From assembly GCA_020073525.1 (NCBI GenBank), contig JAIQFA010000019.1:1-64000 (forward strand): DNA of 64,000 nucleotides, given 5' to 3'. A program made the position numbers and the translations under genes. Below, piece by piece: positions 34,154 through 42,706 of this stretch. Below the pieces are notes generated by a model. The model searched no databases. It was not told the origin of the DNA and worked only from the letters and a program-made list of their open reading frames with translations. The stretch comes from Terriglobia bacterium. Lineage in GTDB: Bacteria > Acidobacteriota > Terriglobia > Terriglobales > Acidobacteriaceae. Each line of letters opens with the position of its first letter. The stretch's first letter is position 1.

Positions 34154-34480
34154 ATGGAACACTCTCTGGAAGACGCCCTGTTAATCCTAGACAAGTGGAA
34201 GAATGAATCAGAGGTCATTGGCATAATTACTTTCGTCGTCAATTTAGAAGTACGGATGATGGGAAAAATTGAATCAGTTGACAGGGATGCGATAACGCTT
34301 TTATGTGGTGAGAACAGTTACTTGGTAGTTCGCCTGAAGGATTGCGCCTTCCAGTACGGTGATCCGCGAGAATTTCCAGAAATCCCAGCCCCTCCCGGTG
34401 GCCACCAATATGCAGCGTTTCTCTCAATTCAATATCCACCGGATGAATTCGTCGTATTATTTGAAACAACTGCTGACTGA
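34154..34480 (+). CDS. IS passenger: small unknown protein
   Basis: A 108-residue acidic protein from ATG 34154, inside the IS. The first part is helical (EHSLEDALLILDKWKNESEV). The middle has alternating strands (IITFVVNLEVRMMGKIESVD) and RDAITLLCGENSYLVVRLKD, suggesting a small beta-barrel like Sm or SH3 folds. It ends PPDEFVVLFETTAD. No family recognised. Stop codons of this gene and of the opposing protease gene lie four bases apart, so they converge. Confidence 0.6.
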   Translation: MEHSLEDALLILDKWKNESEVIGIITFVVNLEVRMMGKIESVDRDAITLLCGENSYLVVRLKDCAFQYGDPREFPEIPAPPGGHQYAAFLSIQYPPDEFVVLFETTAD

Positions 34481-34483
34481 TGA

Positions 34484-35488
34484 TTATGATTTTGGAGGTT
34501 CTACCTTTCGACTTGCCTTCTTTAGCGCAGACTCAAAGTCATCTTTTGTAAAGGTTTGTTGCTTTCCAGCTTTTGCTGAATCCATACCTGGAATTGATTT
34601 CTTTTTCAATGCGTCCTCCTGCAACTGGCGAAGTTCCCGCAATTCGGGACGGTCGATTATCCCCATGATCTTCGCGGCGGGAACAACGATAGCAATACCG
34701 TAATTGACTCCGCGTTGGCGATCATGGTCGATTTGAGGCTTGTTGATGTCTGATTCTTTGATGGCCCAGTGCCCATGTGTCAATCCGAGCAGTTTTGGTT
34801 TGGTACTAGCATCCAGTCGAGCATGTCCGTTATCGACTGTCACGGATGGTCTGACGAAAACAGGAGAACCGCTAAGGCCACCGATTGAGCGGGCCTCAAT
34901 CAAATGCACATCGGCATATCCAAGGTCGGTCTGTATCTGTTCGCGGGGAAGCATCGCAATGTTGCCCTGTCGGACAATCGGCATTAGATGATCTTCGCTT
35001 GTAACCCCAGTGAACAGTCCCGTGATAAAAACTTCGTCACCTACCCCGATTGTTTGATCGGAGAAATCGTCCGTCTTAACAAAATCACCGAGAGCGATAG
35101 CCGAAATATCCGCATCCTTTTGGAATCCGACTGGAAGCAAGGCAACATCGGTTGTTCTGTCGGTCGGATGAGTCCACCAAGTCGAATCCAATATGTTGCT
35201 TACCCCCGTGACGCCACCACCCCTCTTGTTAATTAAGAAGTAGGTGGGTCTGTCGCTTAAATCATTAGCAACATGTCCGGCAGTGACGAAATAGAACGCC
35301 CTCTGCGGAAGATGCTCTGAGGGGAGCGGCACGGAAACAAAAAACCCTGTGGCACACAGTTCTCCATGAATGCCCGCCGAATCTTCACTCGTGGCTTCAC
35401 CGATGAAGCTGACGCACTTTAGGTATGGATCAGGCACACGCACAGTAGGATCATATTCCCCTTCAACGCGGAATCCGCCACAGCCCAT
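34484..35488 (-). CDS. IS passenger: trypsin-fold serine protease
   Basis: A 334-residue protein from ATG 35488 with the chymotrypsin/trypsin catalytic triad in order: His72 in FYFVTAGHV, Asp114 in TTDVALLPV and Ser206 in GGLSGSPVFV. The C-terminal 80 residues are charged and helical (RELRQLQEDALKKK...). No signal peptide is present, so it may act in the cytoplasm like the trypsin-like proteases of some defence systems. The frame is open to a TTG at 35536 inside the terminal repeat, but ATG 35488 is a better start. It is transcribed towards the transposase gene and lies wholly within the IS. Confidence 0.85.
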   Translation of the reverse strand: MGCGGFRVEGEYDPTVRVPDPYLKCVSFIGEATSEDSAGIHGELCATGFFVSVPLPSEHLPQRAFYFVTAGHVANDLSDRPTYFLINKRGGGVTGVSNILDSTWWTHPTDRTTDVALLPVGFQKDADISAIALGDFVKTDDFSDQTIGVGDEVFITGLFTGVTSEDHLMPIVRQGNIAMLPREQIQTDLGYADVHLIEARSIGGLSGSPVFVRPSVTVDNGHARLDASTKPKLLGLTHGHWAIKESDINKPQIDHDRQRGVNYGIAIVVPAAKIMGIIDRPELRELRQLQEDALKKKSIPGMDSAKAGKQQTFTKDDFESALKKASRKVEPPKS

Positions 35489-35523
35489 CGTGACGACTGG
35501 GTTTTTAACTCGAAGATAGTGTA

Positions 35524-35548
35524 TACCTACTGTCAAGGGATAATTACC
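35524..35548 (-). repeat. IS1595-family right terminal inverted repeat
   Basis: Complement of the left repeat at 33049-33073 with one mismatch. It is followed by the target duplication CCGGAGAG (35549-35556). Confidence 0.92.
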
Positions 35549-35700
35549 CCGGAGAGATTTCCGCTGTCTAACGTCCTGATTCTTAAAGGCAAAGGGGGAG
35601 GGGGGTAGGGGTAAACACGGGTTAATACCTTATGAGTAAACTCGCGAGAATTGGCGGAGAAGCTCCCTGCGGTATCCACAGCAGTACGGGAAAAATGTAG

Positions 35701-35760
35701 GGGTCCTTCGACTCCGCCGGAACTTCACTTCGTGAAGTCCCGGCTCCGCTCAGGATGACA
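35701..35760. repeat. Dispersed inverted repeat, family D, degenerate copy
   Basis: GGGTCCTTCGACTCCGCC at the left and GGCTCCGCTCAGGATGACA at the right resemble the outer arms of 17019-17096. The centre ACTTCACTTCGTGAAGT is a separate perfect hairpin. It lies downstream of the ABC permease stop. Confidence 0.65.
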
Positions 35761-35809
35761 GGTTGGTTGGGGTTTGCTGACGGCTGAGAGCTGATGGCTG
35801 ACAGCTACT

Positions 35810-36928
35810 CTATGTCCAGCGAAACCAGCGCAGCGCAAGAATGAAGGAAACGCCTCCCCAGATTGCTAACACCAGCAGTCTTCCCGTTTGCGAGCCGAGC
35901 GTCGCGCCTTCGGTGATGGTGGCTCGCAGGGCGTCGTTGAGCGCAGTGAGCGGAAGAGCTTTGATGAAGGGCTGGGCCATCGCGGGAAATTTGTCGTAGG
36001 AAAAGAAGACGCCGGAGAAGATCCACATCGGCATCATGACCAGGTTGATGAGACCGGAAACGCTTTCGATTTTCTGCGCGCGGCAGGCGGTTAGCAGGCC
36101 GACTCCGCCGAAAGCTATCGCTCCGAGCGATCCGAGCAGGACGACCGAGAGGACCGATCCCTGCACTCGCATGTGAAAAACTAGCACGCCGAAGCCTAAG
36201 AGCAGTCCTACTTCAATCACCATCAGGACGAGGCGGCTGCTGGTTAGGGCTAGAAGGAAGTCGCTGCGGCGCATGGGCGTGGCTACGAAGCGCTTCAGCA
36301 GTTTGCGCTGGCGCATTTCTACCAGCGCGAAGCCGACTCCCCACATGCCGGAGTTCATCAGGTTCATGCCGAGCAATCCTGGGATGAGGAAGTCGATGTA
36401 GCGAGAACCGGGTTCGCTGGAAGATTGCGAGGAAGTGGCGAGCGCATCTTTGCGTCCGGCAGCGGATTGCAGCGCGGCGTCGATTTCGGCGCGCGAGAGC
36501 ACGCTCTCTGGGCGGGCGGGATCGTAGTAATAGGTGTAGCTGCCGTCGGGATTGGCTTCGACCGCGAGATCAAACTTGCCGAAGTGGAAGCCTTTGAGCG
36601 CGGCGTCGCGTTCGAGGACGGTGGCTCGGACGGTTGAACGGGCTTTCGAGGCTTGGAGCATGGCCAGCGTTTTCTGCGCGCCCTCGCCCTGGATCACTAC
36701 GACCGACGTGATGTCGGCGGGCTTGTTCCGGAAGGCGATGCCCAATCCTGCCGCCAGCAGCAGCGGGAAAATGAAGACCCAGAAGACGACTTCCGGCTCG
36801 CGCTTGAGTTCCAGGATGCGCGCCCAGAGCAGGTGACGGTAGCCAGACCAGCGGCCGTTGCGGCCCGCGGGAGAACTGGCCGTGGGCGGGAGTTTCGTCG
36901 GCTTCGGAATTGGCGTGATGGTTGCCAT
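35810..36928 (-). CDS. ABC-2 type transporter permease
   Basis: A 372-residue inner-membrane subunit with one N-terminal helix (VFWVFIFPLLLAAGLGIAF), a large periplasmic domain, and five C-terminal helices in the ABC-2 pattern (GLLGMNLMNSGMWGVGFALV, LVLMVIEVGLLLGFGVLVFH, VVLLGSLGAIAFGGVGLLTA). It begins on the last base of the ATPase stop (shared A), so the two genes are co-translated and form one exporter, likely of a drug, lipid or polysaccharide-type compound; the substrate is unknown. Sequence Ser/Pro-rich before the first helix. Confidence 0.9.
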   Translation of the reverse strand: MATITPIPKPTKLPPTASSPAGRNGRWSGYRHLLWARILELKREPEVVFWVFIFPLLLAAGLGIAFRNKPADITSVVVIQGEGAQKTLAMLQASKARSTVRATVLERDAALKGFHFGKFDLAVEANPDGSYTYYYDPARPESVLSRAEIDAALQSAAGRKDALATSSQSSSEPGSRYIDFLIPGLLGMNLMNSGMWGVGFALVEMRQRKLLKRFVATPMRRSDFLLALTSSRLVLMVIEVGLLLGFGVLVFHMRVQGSVLSVVLLGSLGAIAFGGVGLLTACRAQKIESVSGLINLVMMPMWIFSGVFFSYDKFPAMAQPFIKALPLTALNDALRATITEGATLGSQTGRLLVLAIWGGVSFILALRWFRWT

Positions 36929-37860
36929 TAGTCCTCCCGCAAATGCCGGCCGGTCAGGCGCACGAAGACGTCTTCTAGGCTGGCTTGGCGCGTGCTTAGA
37001 TGTTCGAGTTGGCGGCCTTGCCGGTTGATCGCCGCCAGTAGCGCGGGAATGGTGAGATGGGGCTCGCGCACGTTAAGGCAGACCATGTCTTCATCGGCGC
37101 GCACGGATTCTACGCTGGGGAGGGCGCGCCACGGATCTTCCCCGCGGCCGTTGGCGTTGCCGTTGATGGCAAATTCCACGACGTGATGGCCGCCTAGGCG
37201 GTCGATCAGGTCAGAGGGCGTACCTTCGGCGATGATCTGGCCGTGATCGACGATAGCTAAGCGATCGCAGAGGCGCTCGGCTTCGTCCATGTAGTGCGTC
37301 GTCAGCAAAACGGTGCCACCTTTTTTCTGGAAGGCGCGGACGATGTCCCAGAGCTGGCGACGGCTCTGTGGGTCGAGCCCGGTGGTGGGCTCGTCGAGAA
37401 AAAGGATGCGCGGATTGCCGACCAGGGCTGTGGCCACGGCCAGGCGTTGCTTCTGGCCTCCGGAAAGCTTGCCGACCCAGGCGTCGGCTTTCTCGGTGAG
37501 TTCGAGTTCTGCGAGAACTTCGGCGGCGGGACGCGGTTCGCGGTAGAAGCTGCCGAAAAGCTCGATGGTTTCGCGAACGTTTAACTTTTCTGACAGGCGC
37601 GTTTCCTGGAGCGAGATGCCGATCCATTCGCGCAACTGGCGCTCGTTCTCGCGCCAGGTGTGTCCGAAGATGCGGACCTCGCCAGAGGTGGGTGCGAGCA
37701 GGCCCTCGAGGATTTCGATGGTGGTGGTCTTCCCTGCTCCGTTTGGACCTAAGAGCCCGAAGCACTGTCCGGCTTCGATTTGCAGACTGAGGCCGCGGAC
37801 GGCTTCGACTTTGCCGTCGTAGGTCTTGCGCAGGTTGGTGCACTGGATCGGGACGCCCAC
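36928..37860 (-). CDS. ABC transporter ATP-binding protein
   Basis: A 310-residue ATPase of the DrrA/ABC-2 export type. Walker A is GPNGAGKTT, Q-loop ISLQETRLSEK, signature LSGGQKQR, Walker B ILFLDEPTTGLD, and His switch TTHYMDEAE. A C-terminal DrrA-type extension of about 90 residues follows (VVEFAINGN...LEDVFVRLTGRHL). First gene of a two-gene operon with the ABC-2 permease, overlapping it by one base. Confidence 0.95.
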   Translation of the reverse strand: MGVPIQCTNLRKTYDGKVEAVRGLSLQIEAGQCFGLLGPNGAGKTTTIEILEGLLAPTSGEVRIFGHTWRENERQLREWIGISLQETRLSEKLNVRETIELFGSFYREPRPAAEVLAELELTEKADAWVGKLSGGQKQRLAVATALVGNPRILFLDEPTTGLDPQSRRQLWDIVRAFQKKGGTVLLTTHYMDEAERLCDRLAIVDHGQIIAEGTPSDLIDRLGGHHVVEFAINGNANGRGEDPWRALPSVESVRADEDMVCLNVREPHLTIPALLAAINRQGRQLEHLSTRQASLEDVFVRLTGRHLRED

Positions 37861-37930
37861 TTTCGCATTTTAGCGCAGGCCCCTGTGGACAAAATTCCAG
37901 TCGCTGGTTCCGAGCGCCGACAAAACCGAT

Positions 37931-37960
37931 AACCACAGGGGACACAGAGGTTCACGAAGG
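37931..37960. repeat. Single arm of family A repeat
   Basis: AACCACAGGGGACACAGAGG followed by TTCACGAAGG. No complementary arm nearby. It lies between the ABC operon and the YncE/phosphatase gene. Confidence 0.5.
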
Positions 37961-37972
37961 CAACCTCAGAGC

Positions 37973-40765
37973 CTAGTGGTCCTCGGACCTCGGCAAGGTC
38001 ACTGATGTTGGCGTCGGTGCGTCGCCTTTGGCATTGCGCCACAGGATGGCATTCAGCCGCTTGGCATCGGCGGCATCAGGCTTGGAGAAGTTCATCTGCG
38101 ACGATTCTTTCGCGCCCACGGCTTTCTTCTCGTTTACTGCGTAGAGAAGACCGTTGCGCAGATTCCTGTCGTCAGCCTGATACGGTGGCTGCGTTCCCGG
38201 ACCGGCTAACAGCGGCGCCATCAGCGGCGCGTGGGCATCGAACAGGTTCATCGGGGGAAGGTCTAGCAGAGACTCCATGGTGTGAATGACGCTGACCGTG
38301 GTGTAGAAGTTGGGGTCGACAAACGGTTGCGGCGTGCGCGGCGCGTACTTGCTGATCACGAAGGCTATGGAACGGTGGGCATCAACGTGATCCGCGCCGT
38401 CCTGGGCATCGTCTTCGAGGACAAAGATGGCGGTGTCGTCCCAGTAGGGGCTGTGCGAGACAGCATCAACCACGCGGCCGAGCGCCAGGTCATTGTCGGC
38501 GACCGAGGCTTGCGGGGTGGGCTTGCCGGGACGCGTGCCTCCGGTGTGGTCGTCGGGCAGGTAAAGCAGCGTGAACTGGGGAAGTTCTGCGGCGGTTCCC
38601 TTGGCTTTCACGAACTCATTAAACTCGCGCAGGAATTCGTCGGCGCGGAGCTGGTCAGGGTAGTCGGTGTTAAAGTCGGGAAATTGCGGATCGTAATGGT
38701 CTCGGAGCGCGGATTTGGTGGGGCGCATGCGCTTGACCTGCGGGATCGCCCACGGCCACGGGCTCGGCCCGCCGGGTGGGTTGCCGACATTCGGCGGCAG
38801 AGGCTCGCCTTTCTTAATCTCGGGAACTGGACATGTTGCGGCGCTAGGAGACGGCGTCCCTTGCTTTGGTGAATCCGCCTTTTCGCTCTTGCACCAGACG
38901 GCGGCGATGAATTCTCCGTAGATGCGATAGGTGAGTTTGCTGCGGGCCAAGTTATCCCACAGAAATCCCGTGCCGGGATCGTCGATGTCGGGGATTCCCT
39001 GCTCGAGGGGAAATTCTTCGGCCACGCTGCCGCCGGAATCGTAGGTGCGTTCTTTGCTTCGATAGCCGATGGGCCAAGTCTTCTCGTTGTAGTCGCTGGT
39101 GGTGGAAGCGGTGGACCAGAGGTGGCCGTCGCCGGAAACTTCTCCGCTGTCGTAGAAGTTGTCGAGCACTCCGAACTGGAGCGCAAGTTTGTGCTGGTTG
39201 GGCGTGATTTCGGCGCCGTACATCGTGAGCGAGGGATCACCGTCGCCTACGGAGAGGTCGCCCAAGATCTGATCGTAGGTGCGATTTTCTTTCAGGACAT
39301 AGATCACGTGGCGGATGGGATTCTTTCCGCCCGCGAATTCGAACTTGCCGCCATCGGACCGGACGAGATTGTCTTCTTCGACCTGGTGGGTATAGGCGGC
39401 AAGATTCTTGTCGATGTCGGAGAGGCTTAGGCGTGCAATGGAGCCGCCGATCAGGGTTGGGATGTAGGGGTGCTCTTTCCTTTTGCGCTCGCCTTTCAGC
39501 TTGCCTTGCATGTCGTTGGGGCCGCTGCTTTCTCCTTTGGCGGTGGCGATGAGAAGGTCGTTGCCCGCGATGGCGAGAGCGCTGGGATACCACTCGGTGG
39601 GGATGAAGCCGATGGGGTTCTCGGCCGGAGCGTAGTAGGTATAGTTCTCGCCGAGGTCAGGTAGAGGTTTGACTTCGAAGACGGCGACGGCGTCGAGCGC
39701 AGCGCTTGCGGCATAGAGGTGCTTTCCATCGGGCGAAAGCGCGATGGCCTGGGGAGTGGAGCCTCGCTCGCTGAAACCGGTGAAGTAAGGGCGGCTAGGA
39801 CCGAATTTACTCTTCAAATTGACCGCTTCAACGGCATCATTGTTCGCGAGGGCAACGTAAAGAGTATCTTCATTCGGGTTGAGGACCATTGCAGTCGGGT
39901 GTTGGAGGACTTCGGGGGGGCCTAAGACAATCCAGCGCGTGACACTGCCAACCTCAAGATTGAGTTCGGCGACGGCACCGCCGTTCCATAGGCTGACCCA
40001 CGCTTTGGTTCCGTCTTTATTGGCAATCACCGTATAGGGATATGCGCTGGGGATGTAGCGGTTGCGGCTGAGGTCGAACGACTGGAGGATTTTGCCGGAG
40101 TTTGTGTCGAGCACGACGGCGTTGTCAGAAAGATTATTGGCGACGAGCAGACGATCGCCTGTGGGGCCTCGAAGAACGGCGAGTCCTGCAGGATATGGGA
40201 GTGCGGTTCCGGCGGGAGTTTTGCGCAGGCCGAACGCGACTTCTTTGCCTTTTGCGAGCTTTTGCGGGGCGATCTTGATGAAGCGCTCGGGCGTGACTTG
40301 TCCGGTGGCGAATTTGTAGACTGCGATGCCGTTGCCGGTGCTGGTTGGCTTCTCGCCGGTGGGATCGGTGATTGAGCCCATCGAGGCATAGAGATGCTTG
40401 CTATTGCTCGCAAAGGCTAGACCGATGAAATAGCTCTGGCGCGTTGAATAGTCGTCGCTCAGGCGGTCGTCGGGAAAATCGTGCAGTTGATTATTGCTGA
40501 GATCGAGAATGGCAATCGACTGGCGGGCGCCGGTCTCTTGTGTTCCGTATCCCTGGTTGAGCAGCGCGGCATAGCGGCCGTCTGGGCTGAGTGCAATGGT
40601 TGCCGGAAAGCTGTTGGTGCGAGCGAGGTATCCGGGAACGGGGAGGGTCAGGCTCTTGCTGGTCGGTAAATTGATTCGGCGCGAGCGGTCGGCGGCGCGG
40701 ACGACCACGAACCCGACGAGGAGCGCGGAAAGAGCGAGGACGGAGAGGGCAGCGATCTTTTTCAC
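37973..40765 (-). CDS. YncE-type beta-propeller / alkaline-phosphatase-like fusion
   Basis: About 930 residues from GTG 40765 (VKKIAALSVLALSALLVGFV as signal or anchor). The N-terminal half is a seven-bladed YncE-like beta-propeller with repeats such as IALSPDGRYAALLN, LPYPAGLAVLRG, and IALSPDGKHLYAASA. The C-terminal half is a phosphoesterase of the alkaline phosphatase superfamily: HVIYVLKENRTYDQILGDL, FTLLYLPDDHTGGTRPG, and FVLEDDAQDGADHVDAHRS with metal-binding Asp and His. RefSeq uses the name bifunctional YncE/alkaline phosphatase for this architecture. A TTG at 40822 would extend it; GTG with GAGG upstream is preferred. Periplasmic. Confidence 0.88.
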   Translation of the reverse strand: MKKIAALSVLALSALLVGFVVVRAADRSRRINLPTSKSLTLPVPGYLARTNSFPATIALSPDGRYAALLNQGYGTQETGARQSIAILDLSNNQLHDFPDDRLSDDYSTRQSYFIGLAFASNSKHLYASMGSITDPTGEKPTSTGNGIAVYKFATGQVTPERFIKIAPQKLAKGKEVAFGLRKTPAGTALPYPAGLAVLRGPTGDRLLVANNLSDNAVVLDTNSGKILQSFDLSRNRYIPSAYPYTVIANKDGTKAWVSLWNGGAVAELNLEVGSVTRWIVLGPPEVLQHPTAMVLNPNEDTLYVALANNDAVEAVNLKSKFGPSRPYFTGFSERGSTPQAIALSPDGKHLYAASAALDAVAVFEVKPLPDLGENYTYYAPAENPIGFIPTEWYPSALAIAGNDLLIATAKGESSGPNDMQGKLKGERKRKEHPYIPTLIGGSIARLSLSDIDKNLAAYTHQVEEDNLVRSDGGKFEFAGGKNPIRHVIYVLKENRTYDQILGDLSVGDGDPSLTMYGAEITPNQHKLALQFGVLDNFYDSGEVSGDGHLWSTASTTSDYNEKTWPIGYRSKERTYDSGGSVAEEFPLEQGIPDIDDPGTGFLWDNLARSKLTYRIYGEFIAAVWCKSEKADSPKQGTPSPSAATCPVPEIKKGEPLPPNVGNPPGGPSPWPWAIPQVKRMRPTKSALRDHYDPQFPDFNTDYPDQLRADEFLREFNEFVKAKGTAAELPQFTLLYLPDDHTGGTRPGKPTPQASVADNDLALGRVVDAVSHSPYWDDTAIFVLEDDAQDGADHVDAHRSIAFVISKYAPRTPQPFVDPNFYTTVSVIHTMESLLDLPPMNLFDAHAPLMAPLLAGPGTQPPYQADDRNLRNGLLYAVNEKKAVGAKESSQMNFSKPDAADAKRLNAILWRNAKGDAPTPTSVTLPRSEDH

Positions 40766-40921
40766 GGGCGAGTGCCTCGAAAGGTTTTTACCATCCGGGT
40801 CGTCTGTCAGGCAAACCTGCAAGGTTGGTAGCAGAGCTGTCCGGCCGCTACGAAGTCCCCGTCTCTCACGTTGTACAATCGGTGTCCCACTCTAGACGGC
40901 GACCATTAAGGAGCCTTCGGC

Positions 40922-42217
40922 ATGAATCCGCAAATCATGACTCGCAGAATCGCAGTTTTCGCGTTCTTCTGTTTCCTCCTCTCGCCCGCAGGAATCGCGC
41001 AGGAAATGCCGGTGGTCAAACCGGAAACCGTTGGTCTATCGTCAGAGCGATTGGAGCGGATTGCTGGCACCGTGCAGCGCAGCATCGATGACAAGCGAAT
41101 TGCCGGTGCGGTGACGCTGGTGTCGCGTCGCGGTCATGTGGCTTGGTTCAAGGCGCAGGGTATGGCCGACCGCGAAGCAGGCAAGCCGATGCGTACCGAC
41201 AACATATTCCGCATCTGCTCCATGACGAAGCCCATCACCAGCGTCGCAGTCATGATGCTGTATGAGGAGGGCCGCTTCCTTCTGGGAGACCCGGTTTCAA
41301 AATACCTGCCCGAGTTCAAGAATCCGAAAGTACTGGTGAAACCCGCGTCGGGCGCACCGTACACGATCCCCGCTACCGGCGAGATCACCATTCGCGACCT
41401 GTTGCGGCACACTTCCGGAATCACCTACCAATGGAATACCGATCTCGGCCCCGTGTATAAGGACGCGAATGTAGCCAACGGGCTCCTGCCTTACGACGGC
41501 ACCATCGAAGACAGCACCAAGCGCCTCGCGGGCCTTCCACTTCTGTTCAATCCCGGCGAGAAGTGGGAATACAGCCTGAGCGTCGATGTGTTGGGACGGC
41601 TGGTGGAAGTTGTGTCGGGCAAGCCGCTGGATGAATTCCTTCGCACCCGCATCTTCGAGCCGGTGGGCATGAAAGACACTTATTTCTATCCACCCGACAA
41701 CAAAATGGAGCGGCTGGCCACAGCCTACACCTACTATGACGGGAAGGGTCTCAACCGCTTTCCCGATACTCCGATCACGGAAGGCGCGTTCACCTACTCC
41801 GCGGATTATCCGGTACGTGGACCGAAGAAGCTGTTTTCTGGAGGCGCGGGACTGGTGTCCACGGCGGCGGATTACGCGCGCTTCTGCCAGATGATGCTCG
41901 ACGGAGGCAAGGTCGGAAACACTCGTCTGCTGAGCCGCAAGTCGGTGGAGTTGATGACCGGCGACCAACTCGGAAAGATCAATTCCGGCCAGGATTTTGG
42001 CTTCGGGCTCGGCTTCGCCGTCAATGGAGCAAAGACACCGCTTGCCGAACTTGGATCTTCGGGCGAATACAACTGGGGAGGCTTTTTCTACACCGCATTC
42101 TCGATCGATCCGAAAGAACAGATGATCGTGATCTTCATGGCACAATTGCATCCCACCGGTGATTTGACGCTCGATCGTCAGGTGAATCAACTGGCGTACC
42201 AGGCGATCAACGATTAA
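40922..42217 (+). CDS. Class C beta-lactamase-like serine hydrolase
   Basis: A 431-residue exported enzyme. Signal: RRIAVFAFFCFLLSPAGIAQ. The nucleophile is Ser100 in SMTK (SxxK), the second motif Tyr217 in WEYSLSVDVLG. A KTG-like third motif is not obvious; the HTSGITYQ and GAGLVSTAADYARFCQMML blocks are typical of EstB/DD-carboxypeptidase-type hydrolases. The substrate could be an ester or peptidoglycan; there is no evidence for antibiotic resistance. Divergent from the YncE fusion gene; the shared promoter region is short (about 150 bases). Confidence 0.92.
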   Translation: MNPQIMTRRIAVFAFFCFLLSPAGIAQEMPVVKPETVGLSSERLERIAGTVQRSIDDKRIAGAVTLVSRRGHVAWFKAQGMADREAGKPMRTDNIFRICSMTKPITSVAVMMLYEEGRFLLGDPVSKYLPEFKNPKVLVKPASGAPYTIPATGEITIRDLLRHTSGITYQWNTDLGPVYKDANVANGLLPYDGTIEDSTKRLAGLPLLFNPGEKWEYSLSVDVLGRLVEVVSGKPLDEFLRTRIFEPVGMKDTYFYPPDNKMERLATAYTYYDGKGLNRFPDTPITEGAFTYSADYPVRGPKKLFSGGAGLVSTAADYARFCQMMLDGGKVGNTRLLSRKSVELMTGDQLGKINSGQDFGFGLGFAVNGAKTPLAELGSSGEYNWGGFFYTAFSIDPKEQMIVIFMAQLHPTGDLTLDRQVNQLAYQAIND

Positions 42218-42296
42218 GAGTCGGAACTCCGGCGGCGCGGAAAGCTGCCAAGCTGCGCTCGCCTTGGAAGGGCGAGGCACGGTCGGGCATACTGCG

Positions 42297-42322
42297 GGAG
42301 ACGCGACAAGCCGCGTCTCTAC
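42297..42322. repeat. Family B repeat, right arm only
   Basis: GGGAGACGCGACAAGCCGCG then TCTCTAC, matching the right arm of complete copies such as 11377-11441. It lies between convergent genes (hydrolase and receiver). Confidence 0.65.
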
Positions 42323-42328
42323 GAGAAG

Positions 42329-42706
42329 TTATTTCACGACAACCGGTTTCTTCACGTCGGCGTCGATTTCCGACAGGCAGAAGTGAATCTTTTCCACGAG
42401 CGATGGGAAGAGATACCGCTTGGGGAGCCAGAGTTTCACATGCTCGCATTCTACCGGCTCGTACGAAGTCATCACGATCACGGGGAATCCGGGAAACTTG
42501 CCACGTACTGCCTGCGCCAGTTCTACGCCGCTCATACCGGGCATGTGGGAACTGGTCACCAGTAAATCAAACTCTTCGCGTTCGAAAGCCTCGAGCGCTT
42601 CGGCGGCATTCGCGGCGGGGACAGCGTGGTAGCCTTCGTTCCGTAGGATGTCGCAAGCAAACCGACAGAGCATCTGGTCGTCGTCAACCACCAGAATTCT
42701 TTTCAT
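42329..42706 (-). CDS. Degenerate response-regulator receiver domain
   Basis: A 125-residue stand-alone receiver: MKRILVVDDDQMLCRFACDI with the acidic pair (D8/D9), a central strand FDLLVTSSHMPGMSGVEL, and VIVMTSYEP. The normal phospho-acceptor Asp before the MPGMSG motif is replaced by Ser52, so it cannot be phosphorylated there. It overlaps the stop of the Clp-type ATPase gene by four bases and follows it in the same transcript. It is probably a protein-interaction partner of that ATPase. Confidence 0.85.
   Translation of the reverse strand: MKRILVVDDDQMLCRFACDILRNEGYHAVPAANAAEALEAFEREEFDLLVTSSHMPGMSGVELAQAVRGKFPGFPVIVMTSYEPVECEHVKLWLPKRYLFPSLVEKIHFCLSEIDADVKKPVVVK

Larger units (their letters stand above)
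33049..35548 (+). mobile_element. Complete IS1595-family element with two passenger genes
   Basis: The element spans exactly 2,500 bases. Terminal inverted repeats: left GGTAAGTATCCCTTGACAGT from 33049, continuing AGGTA to 33073, and the complement of this at 35524-35548 (TACCTACTGTCAAGGGATAA, then TTACC), 24 of 25 positions identical. It is flanked by perfect 8-bp direct repeats CCGGAGAG at 33041-33048 and 35549-35556, matching the 8-bp duplication known for the IS1595 family. It contains the ISXO2-like transposase (33108-34070), an unknown gene (34154-34480) and, on the other strand, a serine protease gene (34484-35488). Confidence 0.92.
35489..35809. other. Right IS end, target duplication and family D palindrome
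   Basis: This stretch holds the right inverted repeat (35524-35548), the second target duplication CCGGAGAG (35549-35556), a G-rich tract (about 35592-35612) and the degenerate family D copy at 35701-35760. No gene is supported. Confidence 0.6.

Noticed and set aside
33040..35557. Placing the IS ends one base further out (GGG...CCC)
   Set aside because: The flanking 8-mers ACCGGAGA and CGGAGAGA then do not match. With GG...CC the 8-mers CCGGAGAG are identical.
30950..35560. Prophage or integrative element
   Set aside because: No integrase, phage structural genes or tRNA attachment site were seen; only an IS next to the ATPase module.
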